64,000 bases of DNA from contig NW_004086087.1 of the NCBI RefSeq assembly GCF_000220395.1, positions 62,001 to 126,000 of the forward strand, written 5' to 3'. The notes under the pieces are model-generated. The model searched no databases, had not been told where the DNA came from, and saw only the letters and a list, made by a program, of their open reading frames with translations. Shown in pieces: positions 1-13,623 of the stretch. Source of the DNA: Ichthyophthirius multifiliis. Its lineage: Eukaryota; Ciliophora; Oligohymenophorea; Hymenostomatida. The translations under genes were made by a program, and so were the position numbers. Each line of letters opens with the position of its first letter. Position 1 is the stretch's first letter.

Positions 1-1
1 G

Positions 2-1099
2 GATTTAAGAAAATAAAAATTAACAAAGCCTCCTGAGTAGATTTTATATAAAACAGCTCATTTACCTGAAACAGTTTCGCTTTTTTACAACGAGAGTTTT
101 TCAGCTTCAGCTTTTGATGCAAAGGTAGTTGATATATTCGCAGATATTAAAAATGCAAATAATAGAAATATTGTTATTTTAGATTAATCAGCCTTTTATC
201 CTACTTCTGGTGGTCAATTACACGATACAGGTGTACTTACAATTGAAAAAGAGCACTATAATGTATTAAATGTAGAAAAAGTAGGAAAATGTGTCCTACA
301 TATACTAGATAGACCTCTTCCTAATCCTGAAAACAGTCATTATATTGGCAAAATAGTATAAGGATAAATCGATGAAAAAAGAAGAAAAATTCTAAGAAAT
401 CACCACACAGCCACCCACATTATATTTGCGGCATGCAGAAGAGTATTAGGTCCTCACGTGTGGTAAAATGGTGCCAAAAAAACTCTAGAAAACGCCCATT
501 TAGATATCACTCATTTCTCTTCATTGACTAAAGCTGAAGAAATCGCAATAGAGAGTGAGGCTAATACAATTGTTTTAGAAGGACTATCTATCAAAAAAAG
601 TTTCATGGACAAAGCTGATGCTGAGAAAGAATATGGTTTTAGATTATATTAAGGAGGTATTGTACCAGGAAATTCACTTAGAGTAGTAAATATTAAAGAT
701 ACTGATGTAGAGGCTTGTTGTGGTACTCATTGTGATAATACTAGTGAAGTAGGATTTATTAAATTATTAAAAACTCATAGAATTTCAGACGGAATTCTAA
801 GATTGTACTATGTTGCAGGGGAAAAGTCTATTGAAAGATTAGGAAAGGAAACCTAAATACTTAGTGATTTATAAAAATTATGGGGTATTACTCAAAATGA
901 AATTGTTTCAACTGCTTAATGTATATTTACTGATTTTAAGTCTTACAAAAAAGAAGCTGAACATTAAAAGTAGAAAATTTTAAATTTCTAAATTAAATTG
1001 TTAAGCTAGAATTAGCAATATAAAAATGTTTTCGTTAAAACACCAGAAAAAGAAGCTAGTATTTATTTCTCGTATATGGGTTAATATGCTTAATAAATG

Positions 1100-1138
<39 letters not shown>

Positions 1139-1505
1139 TAATTTTATTTATTAAATAACTTTATTAGGACTTAGGAAAAGGTATTATTTTTATTGCAGAA
1201 AGTTTTGTTTTTGGATAATTTGGTAATAATAATTCATTTGATTAAGCTAAATTTTTGGCTTTACTTTAGGAAGAAGAGAAAAATGCAGGATTGAATTATA
1301 AAAAATTATAGAATTAAGTTAGTTTTAAGGAAGGAAAAGTAAAAAAAAAAAATCAAAACTTAATAAATATATAATTATATTATTATTAAAGAAAGCTGTA
1401 AAAGTAGATAATATTATTTAATTCTCATTCACAGGAGTTATAAGATATGATAAAATTAAAAATTATTTAATTCAAAACGGATTATTAGAAGCATTAGATT
1501 TATGA
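2..1505 (+). CDS. AARS: Alanyl-tRNA synthetase, C-terminal part (5' end outside window)
   Basis: Enzyme that charges tRNA-Ala and hydrolyses mischarged Ser/Gly-tRNA. Only the editing and C-terminal regions are here; the catalytic domain lies upstream of the window. The frame opens at base 2 and reads [10 protein letters not shown], then the editing-site zinc ligands HHTATH (near 401) and CCGTHC (near 718), the two signature motifs of the AlaRS editing domain. Many in-frame TAA/TAG codons are read as Gln. Two introns: 1103-1167 (65 bp, contains (TA)n) and 1339-1391 (53 bp); both keep phase. The last exon encodes [13 protein letters not shown] and stops at TGA 1503-1505. Cytosolic or mitochondrial targeting cannot be judged without the N-terminus. 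AlaX-type free-standing editing proteins share these motifs, but the upstream-open frame and the C-terminal extension fit a full AlaRS better. Confidence 0.93.
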
Positions 1506-2284
1506 TGATGAGAAAATTATATTTACAAAAATTATATATTTTATTAAAGAAAAAATTATAAAATCCAAAATTATCTAAAATATATAAATTGTTTATATAA
1601 AAATTAATCATAAAATAATAATTAATATAATCCGAATTTTTTTTTTTTCCTTAATACTATTGTAAATTAAATTGATATTATTATTATAGAATCTATTAAT
1701 TATTTACTAATTTCAATTTTATTGGAAATGCTTTTAATTTTTATTTTTTATTTGTTTTTAATATTAAGAGGATTATTTGCAAAGTAATTAAGTTAATTAG
1801 TATAATAATTTAAATATTTTGATGAAATAAAATTAATAATTAAAAACTGTATATAAATAAAAAAATGTATTTTGGAGAAATTCATTTATAATATAAATCA
1901 TAAGAAAATTTTATTTAAAAAACAGATAATAAAAATTAACCTTAATGAAAGATTTTTTTATATTTATATATATAAATTTTGCTTCATTATCTTTTTTTTT
2001 TTTAATAAAAAATAAATAAAACATATTAAATAAAAATAAATTTGTATTTATTTTATTTTATTTAATTATCTAAATTTAAAATTTATATATAAAATTAATA
2101 AAATAAAAATAAAAGTAACTAAATAGATATATAATTTTAAAATAAAGAAAATGATTTTTTTTAATTTATATCTAATAAAATACTTTTCAATAATTATAAT
2201 AACTATAAAAAAAAAAACATCAAATTATTTTTTTGTTTTATTTATTAATATAAATATTATAATTTTTAAATATAAATAAATAAA
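1506..2284. other. Intergenic spacer, A/T only
   Basis: No gene or RNA recognised. Long A and T runs; it must hold the terminator of the AlaRS gene and the promoter of the next gene, but no motif stands out. The next ATG sits in the AAATAAAATG context typical of ciliate starts. Confidence 0.6.
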
Positions 2285-4336
2285 ATGTCTGTCTTAATAA
2301 AAAGACTATTTAAAACACTCACACCCCTATAAAAAAAATATTTAAAAACTAATTTCCTGTGTTTATCATATAAATTTACATCCGAATAAGTTCCTCGAAC
2401 CCAAAACGCATACGAAATAGCCTACGAGTAATCCACTAATCCCCATACTCGTGAAAGTTTTTGGTTCCAACAATCAAAAGCAATAGATTGGTTTAGTTAT
2501 CCATCCTAAATTCTTGATAAGTCCAACTCAAACCCTGGCTTATGGCGTTGGTTTAAAGATGCTTAATTAAACATGTGTCATAATTGCATAGACCGTCATT
2601 TACCTTAATAAAGCCACCAACCTGCTTTAAATTGGTATAGTGCATATTTAAATTAAGAAAAAATATATACATACAAAGAATTACATGAAAACGTAAATAA
2701 TCTTTCTTTAATATATTAAAAATTCGGTTTAGAAAAAGATGATGTGGTAATTATTTATATGCCTATGATTCCTGAGGCTGTATTCGGAATGTTAGCCTGT
2801 TCAAGAATTGGAGTTCTTCATTCAGTTGTTTTTGGTGGTTTTGCAGCTTAAGAATTGGCTAATAGAATTATAGATTGTAAACCAAAACTTATTTTGACAG
2901 CCTCGGTTGGAATAGAGCCTTAGGGTAAAATTATAGATTACAAAAGTATACTAGATGAAGCTTTATAAATTGCGAAAAATAAAAATTAGGAAATTAACCC
3001 AAAAGTACTTATAAAATAAAGGGAATTTTAATAAACTTAAAAAATAAATTAAGGAATTGATTACGATTATGAAAGTTAACTTATTTGGGCCAAAAAATAA
3101 TAAAAAAACGTCCCATGTGTTTAAGTAAACGGCGACCATCCTTTATACATTTTATACACTTCCGGAACAACAGGAACTCCGAAAGGAATAGTCAGAGACA
3201 CAGGTGGTACTGCAGTGGCTTTGTGTTGGTCAATGAAACATATAATGGATATTGAAAAAGGGGATTCTTATTTCGCTAGTAGTGATATCGGATGGGTTGT
3301 GGGACATTCCTTTATCGTATATGGACCTTTACTAGTGGGAGCTTCAACTGTTCTTTATGAAGGAAAGCCAAATACTCCAAATCCTGGAGCTTTATGGAGA
3401 TTAGTGGAAAATTTTAAAGTAAAAGGGCTTTTTACGGCTCCTACAGCCTTAAGGGCAATGAGAAGAGACGATCCTTAGGGAATTTGGATACAAAAATATG
3501 ATGTTTCGAGTCTTACGACTATTTCTATAGCGGGAGAAAGGTGCGATGTGCCAACTTATAATTGGATAAAATCAGTTTGTTAGGGTGTATTTGTGAATGA
3601 CAATTATTGGTAGACTGAAAGTGGGTGGTAAATGTCTTGCAATTTTAAAAATTTGCATACATGGCCTTTAAAACCTGGGAGTGTAGTAAAACCAGTACCT
3701 GGTTATGTTATTAATATTTTAGATGAAAATAATTAGATTATTACAGCGCCAGGGAAATTGGGAAAAATTTGTGTAAAATTACCTATGCCACCTTCTTTTA
3801 TGCTCTCTTTATATAATAACGAAGATGCTTTTATCGAAAAATACTTAAAAGATGCCCCTGGATATTATTAAACAGGAGATTCGGGATATTATGATATTGA
3901 TGGATACCTTAATGTTATGTCAAGAATAGATGATATTATAAATACTGCAGGACATAGGCTTTCTACAGGAGCTATAGAAGAAAGCTTGCTGAATAATAGA
4001 GATATAGTAGAGGCTGCAGTAGTGGCTAAACAGGATAAATTTAAAGGGGAAATTCCAGTTGGGTTTGTAGTATTGAAAGAGGGGTTGAATAAAAGTTAGG
4101 AGGAAATTTAGAAAGAATGTGTATTAATTGTGAGAAAAATAATAGGACCAGTGGCAAGCTTTAATAATTGTATTTTAGTAGAGAAATTACCGAAAACTAG
4201 AAGTGGAAAAGTTTTGAGAAACATATTAAAGAAAATGGTTGATAATTAAGAAATTGTTAATATTCCACCAACAATTGAAGATGCTAGTGTTCTAAAAACT
4301 ATTAGTAAAATAGTTAGGAATTATTATAATGATTGA
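2285..4336 (+). CDS. ACSS3: Acyl-CoA synthetase short-chain family member 3-like (propionyl/acetyl-CoA synthetase)
   Basis: Intronless 683-residue member of the AMP-forming acetyl-CoA synthetase family; it activates a short carboxylate (propionate or acetate) to its CoA thioester through an acyl-adenylate. Visible in order: a basic, Ser/Thr-rich N-terminus that could be a mitochondrial presequence; an ACS N-terminal segment ([14 protein letters not shown]); [15 protein letters not shown]; the P-loop [11 protein letters not shown] (about residues 288-298); [55 protein letters not shown]; and the C-terminal catalytic-lysine motif KTRSGKVLR. The catalytic set is complete. [14 protein letters not shown] and the TAGHRLST wording favour ACSS3 over cytosolic ACSS2. 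It is followed on the same strand by a long-chain synthetase homologue and an ABCA transporter. Substrate is inferred from family; stop is TGA 4334-4336. Confidence 0.93.
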
Positions 4337-4969
4337 AGATATTTATTTATAAAAATAAATTAAGTAATTTTTTTAAATATATATAATTTTTTTTTTATAT
4401 TATTAATAAATATTTATATTATATATATATATAAATATGTATTCATAATATAATTATATACATATTATTTAATATTTTTTTTTTTTATTAATTTATTATT
4501 TATTCATAAAATATATATATTTTTTTATTTATCAAATCTTTTAAATTCTAAAAATATTTTAAAAATCTCAATCGAGATGACATAAAAAGTGGGAAAAAAT
4601 GTATTAATGACTTTTTTTTATATTAAATGAATTGTAAAAAAAAATTATATTCGTCTTATAAAATTTTATTAAAATTTATTTAGATAATTGAAATGTATAA
4701 TAATATATATAAAAAAAAAATATATTTCTTAAGTTAATAAATTAAAACTTTTGATATATAATAATAAATTTAGATTAAATTTAAATTTAAAGATTAAAAA
4801 TCATTTATTAATACTATAAAAATAAGAGACTAGATAAATGAAATTAATATGATTATAGAATATAATATCAGAAAACAATATTATTAAATAATTAGTATAA
4901 TTAAAAATAATAAATATTACTAAATAATTTAAATCAAAGAAAAATTAAATGATAATGAAAATGATTAAA

Positions 4970-5021
<52 letters not shown>

Positions 5022-5345
5022 CTATTTATTATATATATTATATAAAATTAAATAAATATTTTTATAAATTATAAATTTATAAAATATATAAATTACTAAA
5101 ATAATATCTTTAATACAGAAAAAATTAATATAAAAAAAAAAAATTATATATATATTTTTTTTAATTTTTATAGAAAATTAATAATATTTAAAAATTTATA
5201 TAATTTATAACTTATAAATTTAAAATATTTTTAAATTCAATTTATATTCAAATTTTAAAAATATAAAAATCATATATATATAAACAATAACTAAATATAC
5301 TTAATAAAAGTCAATATATATATTTATATATATAAAAATATAAAA
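4337..5345. other. Intergenic spacer with (TA)n
   Basis: No gene seen. Almost only A and T, with a long alternating TA tract at about 4976-5019. Confidence 0.6.
4976..5019. repeat. (TA)n microsatellite
   Basis: Uninterrupted alternating TA. Representative of tracts also seen within introns at 6862-6922, 12349-12387, 25619-25689, 34256-34331 and 58157-58182, and in spacers at 19278-19315, 30104-30170 and 39431-39475. Confidence 0.95.
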
Positions 5346-6857
5346 ATGGGGAATATACCCACAAAAATAGTTTATTCTGTCCCAATAAGTGAAAAACTAG
5401 CAGGTGAATCACCAATATACCGAAATCCATTAAGTTTAGACAATTTAATATCATCCCCAGATAGCGATATATATACAATGTAAGATGTTTTATTAAAATC
5501 ATTTAATGAGTATCCCTCAAATAAATGCTTGGGTTCTATAAAAACATAATAAAATAATATCGGTTAAAATTTACAGAAAATATATTAAATAGAAAACAAT
5601 AAAATTCCAAATTTATTTATTTGCGAAAATAATAAATAAATAAATTAATAATTATAAAAACATGAATTCGAAAAAAATACAAGAATAAATCCACTGTCAT
5701 ATAGTGAAAAATAAAGTTTAAGACACTTACAAGAAAATTTAATTGATAAATAAAAAAACAAAGAATAAAATCCTCTTAATTAAGAGAAAAAATATATATT
5801 TAAAACATATTCAGAAGTACATTTTTTATGTTAAAATTTAGCTTCAGGCATACATGTATTAAATTTAGCTTAAAAAATATAACAAAATGGTTATCGTGAA
5901 ATGAATGTTATAGGAATATGGGGTAAAAACTCTGATGAATGGATAATATTAGACTGTGCATGTTGTTTATATAATTACACTAGTGTATGTATCCCTGAGA
6001 AAATTCGGGTGGAAGACTTATTATAAATTTTCGAATAAACGCAAATAAGTACATTATTTTGCGGAAGTAAATAATTAAATAAAATAACTAAAATAATGCA
6101 AAAAAACAACATATAGTAATTAGTAAATTTAAAAAATATAGTTAGTTTTGATGAATAGAGTTTTTTTTTGAATAACTTTCAAATTAATTTTTTCACTTTT
6201 GATTCTGTTATTAAAAAAGGCGCACTTTTTCACAATCTTCAAATTCCTTTAGTATCTCCTGATTAAGTTTTGACCATAAATTTTACTCTAAATCAATAAA
6301 ACGGGAAATATATAGGAGCTCTAATTTCCCATAGAAATATAGTTAGTTTTTTAGCCGTATTGGTAAACAATTAGTATATAAAATTGAATTAAAATGACGT
6401 TTATTTTAGTTATTTGCCACTTTCTCATATTTATGAAAGAGTGGGTGTATACGGCTGTCTTTTTGGAGGATGTGCGGTAGGGTTTTATAGTGGGGACATA
6501 GAAAATTTGAATGAAGATTTGAGAATCTTACAGCCTACAATACTTTGTTCTGTGCCTTAGATATATAATAAATTATATGAGACTATATATATGTAGTATT
6601 TCGAAAAAGCTGAAGGGATTTCAAAATGGATAAACGAAAAAGCTTTCGAAAAAAAACTTTAGAATTTTAAAAATTCAGGAGTGGCTGATGTTTAGCATTT
6701 TTTTTTAGATAAAATGGTTTTTGGTGAAATTTAAGACTCTATAGGTGGTAAAGTTAGATTAGCATTTTCTAGTGGGGCTCCTGTTTTTCCACATGTATAG
6801 GAACGATTATAAATTATGTTTGGTTTCTAGTTTATTTAAGTGTAATTTTTTTCCTAT

Positions 6858-6925
<68 letters not shown>

Positions 6926-7730
6926 TCTATATATTAATCTATATATTAATATTATTTTTGTTTTTTAAGATAGATATGGATTGACTTAGTCTACAGGACC
7001 TGCTTTTATGAGTAATCCTCTAGATTCAACACCTGGGCATGTAGGAGGACCTACCATTAACATAGGTTTTTTTTTTATATTTTTTTGCTATTTATTATTT
7101 TATTTTATTTTGTTTTAGAATTTAAAATTGTTGATGTATCTGAAATGAACTATTTTACTGACGATAAAGATGGAGCTAAAGGAGAATTGTATATTAGAGG
7201 ATTTAGTGTTTTTGATGGATATTTAAATAATGATGAATAAACAAGAAAGGAGATTGATAAAAACGGGTGGTTACATACAGGAGATATAGTTCATTTAAGG
7301 GAAAATGGGTCTATTAAAATAATAGGTATATTTTTAATTTTTTTATTTTATTACAAAAAAAAAAGATAATAGAAAAAATATATTCAAACTTTCAAATGGA
7401 GAATATTTTTGTCCTGAAAATTTAGAAAAAATATATATGCAAGTACCTTGCATTAGTGATATATACGTACATGGGGATAGCTTTTAAAAATATTTAGTAG
7501 GCATAGTTGTTCTTAGGAAAGGTTAAGTGAAAAGTTGTGAAGAAATACTTTAAGATATTTAAAAATTAGCTAAAGATAAAGGATTATTTTAATATGAGAT
7601 TTTAAGGAAAGTTCATATTGAAAAAATACCTTTTTAGACTTTAGGATTGATTTTACCTTGCGGAAAACTCAAAAGATATTAGACTAAGGAAAAATATAAA
7701 AACATTATTTATTCTTTATATGAATTTTGA
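5346..7730 (+). CDS. Long-chain acyl-CoA synthetase homologue, degenerate P-loop
   Basis: A 714-residue ACSL-family protein (AMP-forming, long-chain fatty acid to acyl-CoA, normally on ER, peroxisome or lipid-droplet membranes). MGN at the N-terminus is compatible with N-myristoylation. Family blocks present: NVIGIWGKNSDEW, ISHRNIVSF, LPLSHIYERVGVYG, SGAPVFP, YGLTQSTGPAF, LHTGDIVHL, IIDNRKNIFKLSNGEY and a terminal GKLKRYQTKEKYKN. Odd points: the ATP-binding loop, normally SGTTGxPKG, reads LNQQNGKYIG (about residues 314-323, near 6285-6315), and the Mg-coordinating Glu of YGLTE is Gln. Three introns: 6823-6969 (147 bp, a large (TA)n block), 7066-7118 and 7326-7365; all phase 1. The rest of the gene is intact, so it may be a pseudoenzyme or one with altered chemistry. 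It stands tandem to the ACSS3-like gene. Confidence 0.9.
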
Positions 7731-8128
7731 TTTTTTTTTATCACATATTTTGTTTATTATTATATTTTTTATTTATTTTCTTTTTTAAAATATTATAATT
7801 ATTTGTTATTATTATTTTTTTTTTGAAAAACTAAAAAATATTCTAAAAACTAATATTTAAATCCTTTATCTTTATATATATTATTAGAATTTATTTTAGT
7901 TTAACTATTATATGAAAGTATAATTTAAGTAAATTTTTTTAAAAAAATATTATTATAATAAATAATAAACTTTTTTTATCTTTAAATATTTACTTATATC
8001 CATAAAAAAAATTGTATACATAATTTTATGTATTATAAAATTCTTTTATATTTTAAACAAAAATCGATGAAAAAAAGAAATTAAAAAATTTATTAAAATA
8101 TATAATAAAGAAATTAAAAATATATATA

Positions 8129-8171
<43 letters not shown>

Positions 8172-8261
8172 TTATATATATATTTTTAGAAATATATATT
8201 AAAAAAAAAATTAATATATATAGAGATATATATTAAAAAAAAGTTTTTTTTTCTTAACAAT
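7731..8261. other. Intergenic spacer with (TA)n
   Basis: No gene seen. A (TA)n block lies at about 8133-8162. It separates the LACS-like gene from the ABC transporter. Confidence 0.6.
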
Positions 8262-11192
8262 ATGAATTAAAACACAACTTAAGAATTATTTATAGACTAA
8301 CATTACTAAAGCATTCAACAATAAAATAGCCAAGACGAATAAAATATAGAAATTAAATATCCTTCTACATTTGAACATACAAAAGTCCTTTTATATAAAA
8401 ATTACATTTTATACAAACGAAACTACAAACTAATATTATTTATTTTATTATTTCCAATCTTAATATGTATACTAATACTTATATTTTAATATATTCTAGA
8501 TAATTAAAATTCCCAAATGCTAACAAATACACAAATTCACAACTTATCTTTTCTTCCCTCATGCTAGTAGTATTCCCTTGATCCGGATTGTTTTTCTTTT
8601 ATATATGGTATTATAGGTAAAAATGAACCTTGGATAGATTTTGTACTTTAATATATATCTGAAATAAACTAAATTCCAATATAAGAATTCAAAAATGTTT
8701 TAAGTTCTTAAAATGGTACTGAATATAATTAAAAATATCAAAAATATATATCGGATCCTCAAAACTAGGGATTTTTAAATTACGGTATTGTTTTTTGTAC
8801 TGATAGTTATGTAGAAGTCCCTTCCACTTCTTAAGAAAAAAAAATGATCATAAACTGCCAAAAGCCTAGACTTTAATTAAAAAAGAATGTTACTTTTGAT
8901 AACGGAAAAAATATAAATGATTTCAACACGACTTTTTTTTATTATATTATTTATAATAATACATTCAATTTTATAGATCTTTAAGATACTGAATCTTCCT
9001 ATCCGATTTTTCATGACAACTTTTTGATTTCTATAAAATTTTTTATAGATAATGCTATACTTAAATACCTAAATATTTCCTAAGATAATCTTTAAACAGA
9101 AAAAGAGTAAGATTCAATTATATAAATGCACTTTAAATGGCGTGTTTTTCCCGAGGTTCCTTCCCGATTTAAAAAAGGCTTTGATGTAGTGAATTAATTT
9201 GGTTCTTTTTTTTATTTTTTGATACCAATGTATTTATATATGCAATTTTAGGCTGAATTAATGAAAGAAAAAGTAAAAAAAATTCGAATAGGTTTAAATG
9301 TATATGGAGTTTCCCATTTAGCTTATTTTTTATCTTTTTTTATAACCGGTGCAATTTTAATAGGACTTGCATCTTTAATTGAAATAATTTTTTCCTATAT
9401 TTTTAAATTTAGGTTTTTTCTTGATTGTAATTTTATCATATTGCCTAATTATTTTTTACTTTTCGGACTTTCGATGTAATCATTCGCTTTTTTAATATCT
9501 ACTTTAGTAAAAAGCGTAAATAAAAGTTATACTTTTTCATATTTTTTTGTGCTTTTTGCAGTTATCCTCCAAGTGTTTATAAACCAGCCGTTTTTAGGCA
9601 TAATTCCGAACCTTTATGACATAAATAGGGATTCTTTTACTACTTTTATATTGATTTTGTTACATTTATACTCTCCGTTTAATTTCACGCTTCTTTTTTA
9701 CATTATAGGGCAAAAAGCAGGCAAGAAATATGACTATAATTTCCAAATGTGGATTTATGGAAATGGATATGGAATCAAAGATTTTTTCTAAGAGATGGCT
9801 TTGTAATAAAAAAATGTTTCTTTTAAAATACCTAGTGGGGTATTTGTGTTTTTTTTATTATTTTGCAATTTCTGTATATATATGGGTTTAGGGATTTATT
9901 TTGATGCTGTTTTGGAAGGAAATCGTGGTATAAAGTTGCCTTGGAATTATTTTATTAAAAATTTTTTTATTTTTTTTAAAAAAAAAAATGGTCATAAAAA
10001 TAAATCATTACTTCTTTTATTATAATAATCAAACGATGCAGAAATTAATGATTAAAATGAAGACAGTATAGAAGAAAATTAAAAAGAACATTTAACAGTA
10101 TAATTAGAAAGAAATAACGTATATAATACTTTATAATAAGAAGAATAAGATGTTTAAAAAAACGACATTTTTTCAATAAAAATAGTCGATTTATGTAAAA
10201 ACTTTATCTTAAGAAAAAATAGATAAATAAGAGCTTTACAAAACGTGACTTTTTAAATAAAAAAAAACGAGATTTTTGCACTTTTAGGTCATAATGGAGC
10301 TGGCAAAAGTACACTTTTAAATATTATTTCAGGCTAAATAAAATAAACTAGTGGCAATATATTTTTTGGAGATATGGAAATTATAGAATATAATAATATA
10401 AAGGAAATTTAATAAAAAATGGGTTTTTGTCCTTAGTTTGATATTTTGTGGGAAAAAATCACTGCCAGGGAACATTTGAAGATTTTTGGGCGAATAAAGG
10501 GAATTCAAAAAAATATATTAGATTAGAAAATAGATGAAATATTATCCAAAATTAAACTAGAAAATTTTCAAAATGTGCAATCAGGAAAATTTTCAGGAGG
10601 AATGAAAAGGCGGCTTTCCATAGCAATTTGTAGCCTAGGTAATCCTCTTGTAATTCTTTTAGATGAACCGACTACTGGCTTAGACGTGAATGTAAGGAAG
10701 GATATATGGGAGCTTATATAAGAACTAAGATAGGATAAGTGTATTATTTTATGTACTCATTCAATGGAAGAAGCGGATATTTTGAGTGATAGAATCGGCA
10801 TTTTATCTAAAGGTTAGCTTAAATGTGTAGGAAATTCCCTTTATTTAAAAAATATATTAGGTGGAGGTTATAAAATGATTATTTAGGTAAAATAATAGTA
10901 GAAGGTATAATAAGTGGTTTAGTTTTTTTAAGATTTTATGGGATTTAAGTAATTCGAAGCGGATATATTAGAGAATAAAATATGCTTTAAATTAGGAGAT
11001 TAGGAGTAGGTGAAGAAAGCTTTTTAGGTTTTTAAAGAAAAACGAATGTTAGGTAATATTTGGGAGTTTGTGGATGATTTTGGAATTTAAAATGCGAGTA
11101 TTGAAGATGTATTTATGTAAGTTCATGATTGGGAAGATTAAGTTTAATAAGAAAAAGATTAGGTTTATAATATTAATTGTGATAAATAATGA
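8262..11192 (+). CDS. ABCA-type half ABC transporter
   Basis: Intronless 976-residue ABC transporter in the order TMD-NBD, the layout of an ABCA half transporter. After an Asn/Gln-rich cytosolic start comes TM1 ([15 protein letters not shown]), then a large extracytosolic region typical of ABCA proteins, then a block of hydrophobic spans (residues about 325-560) including [18 protein letters not shown], the ABCA hallmark stretch. The NBD has Walker [10 protein letters not shown] (about 675), the Q-loop [16 protein letters not shown], signature [10 protein letters not shown], Walker [13 protein letters not shown] and the H-loop [10 protein letters not shown]-terminal regulatory part (SIEDVFMQVHDWE) matches the ABCA tail. 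ABCA proteins move or flip lipids; the substrate here is unknown. It lies downstream of two acyl-CoA synthetase genes on the same strand. As a half transporter it would need to dimerise. Confidence 0.92.
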
Positions 11193-11328
11193 AAAAAAAT
11201 TATTTTATTTATAGTTTTTTTTTTATATAAATCATCTTTTTTATTTAAAAAAAATTATTAAAAATATATTAATTATATATTTTTTTTTAAAAAAAAAAAC
11301 AATTTAAAAAAAATATATATAAATAAAA

Positions 11329-12339
11329 ATGTAAAGAAAAAAAGACGTATAAAGTTTAATGAAAGAATTAAATGTATTTTTAAAATTAAACATATATATA
11401 TATAAAAAAAGATTGATAAAAATACCTTTACACAAGAAGAACTTAAACTATTCGAAAATGGTGGAATATCAATAAGTGAAAGTGAGAATGATTTAGACGT
11501 AAAAAAAATAATTTTTTTAAAAAAAAAAGCTAAAAAAAAAAAAAGAATCATCATGATTCATTAAGTTCATCAAAAATTTTAAAATAAGAATTAGAAGCTT
11601 AAAAACTATATTAATAATAATAATAATAAAATTAATAAATTTTTAAATAATAATAAAATTCTTTTTTCTAATAGCAATAATAAGTCTAAAATCCCCCAAT
11701 AAATACCCAAATACCTGAACTAGATACTATAAACTTAAAAGCTAAATACTCTTCTATAATAAGTATGTTAGAAAAATAAAATTAATACTTAAATAATGAA
11801 ATATAGAGATAAAAAGTACATTTTGATCATGAAAAGGTTACTCTTGCGAATGATTTTAAGCGACAAGAGGAGGCTTTATTAAACTAAATTAAATAAATCA
11901 AGGCAAAAACTATACATGTAGAAGGTTAAATTCCTTTAATAAAGGAAGCCTTAGCCCAAGTAAGGGACATGCTTTCAGGATTAGTACCCGAAAATGTATA
12001 CTTAAGGCTTAGAGATTTACCAGAAAAGGACTTACCTACTAATGAATGGATTTTAGTGAATGTATGGGAATTATTATACCCTTTTAAAAAAGAAAACGAT
12101 TTATAGAAAAAAGAAATATAAAGACTAAGAGATGAATTAAGAAAAAATGGAGATAAATAAAATTAATTATTAGGAGAATTAGAACATTCTACAAGAATGT
12201 TAAACGATAAAGAAGAAGATCATAAAAGGCATTTATTAAATTACGAAAATTCAAGAAAAGCACTTGAAATGGAACTTCTTAAAATGTAAGAAGAATTAGA
12301 TATATTGAGAGAAAAAGGAGTAAAAATATAATAATAATA

Positions 12340-12390
<51 letters not shown>

Positions 12391-13570
12391 CAATTATATT
12401 TATAATTATAAATAAATATATATAAACTTATTTAAAAGTCTGCATATGATGAATTAAATAGAAAATATAAATAAATAGAATAAGAAAAATTCCTTTTGGA
12501 AGAAAAAATAGGGTTCTATAATGCTGATTAAGATGGAAAAAATTTACTTTCTGATGTATATAAAGTAACTGATGATTTAAGGCGAAAAAACGAGCTTTTA
12601 ATATAAGACAAAGATTATTTAACTAAAGAAAATATATAATTAATTGAAAAAAATAAAAGATGTGAAGACCGAATTGATAGATTATAAAAAGAATACTAAG
12701 AAGCCAAAGATTAGGCCGCAGAGTATTTATTTTAACTGTTAAATCACCGAAATACCGCTAATGTCGATTTCGAGAAAAGAATACACAAAGAAATAGGAGA
12801 ATTAAGAGAAAGACATGCTTTCGAACTTGAAAGTACCAAAAATAATCTCATTGATATTTACGAAAAGCAGCTTAGATTCCTTAAAGATACTAAAGAAGAA
12901 CTAGAAATAAAATGCGAAAGCTTATAAGGACAATTAAGGGAAAAATAATCCTCCTATGAGTCCATTTTAATTGAAAATAGAGTTCTTTAAAAACGCGTTG
13001 AAGCAGATTTAGGTGAAATAAGAATTTAATTAAGATTAAAAAGTGAAGAATATGAACGTATATCTAATCTTTATGAGGAAAACTTAGCAGGAATGAAGGC
13101 TTTGAAATTAGAAAACGAAATGCTTAGGGAAAAAACTAATGTATTAAGAGCCGAGTACTATAAAGCGGAAAATTCAGCAAAAGAAAATCAAGCATAAATT
13201 AAAGCTGAATTAGCTGTATGTAAAGAATAACTAAGAAATTATGAGTCTATAGAAAAGGAAATAGATGAAGCAGTTATGGGATTAGGTATATATAATTTAC
13301 ATATATATTTTATATTAATTTTATATGTAGCAGGTAGTTCTAATCCTTATGACGAGGAAAATGTTTATATTTAAACTTTAAATAGTGCACCTACTAGTAA
13401 TAAAAGAAGAATAAAATAAGCTATAAGTCTAGCTTAAAGACTTTAAAGTAAATAGAAAGAAAATGAAGGTTTAATTAAATAAATAAAATGTTTAAAAGAT
13501 GATTTAGAAAAAACTTAAGATGAATTAAGAGTTGCTAAAGATTTAATTGATAGATCTTCTTAACCGTTTA

Positions 13571-13623
<53 letters not shown>

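Noticed and set aside
6772-6984. Frame coding a long Ile-Tyr repeat
   Set aside because: It is the (TA)n intron of the LACS-like gene read in a chance frame.
13286-13333. Alternative NAGNAG acceptor three bases upstream (13330)
   Set aside because: Both acceptors stay in frame and differ by one Ala; 13333 was kept but the choice is not decidable from sequence.
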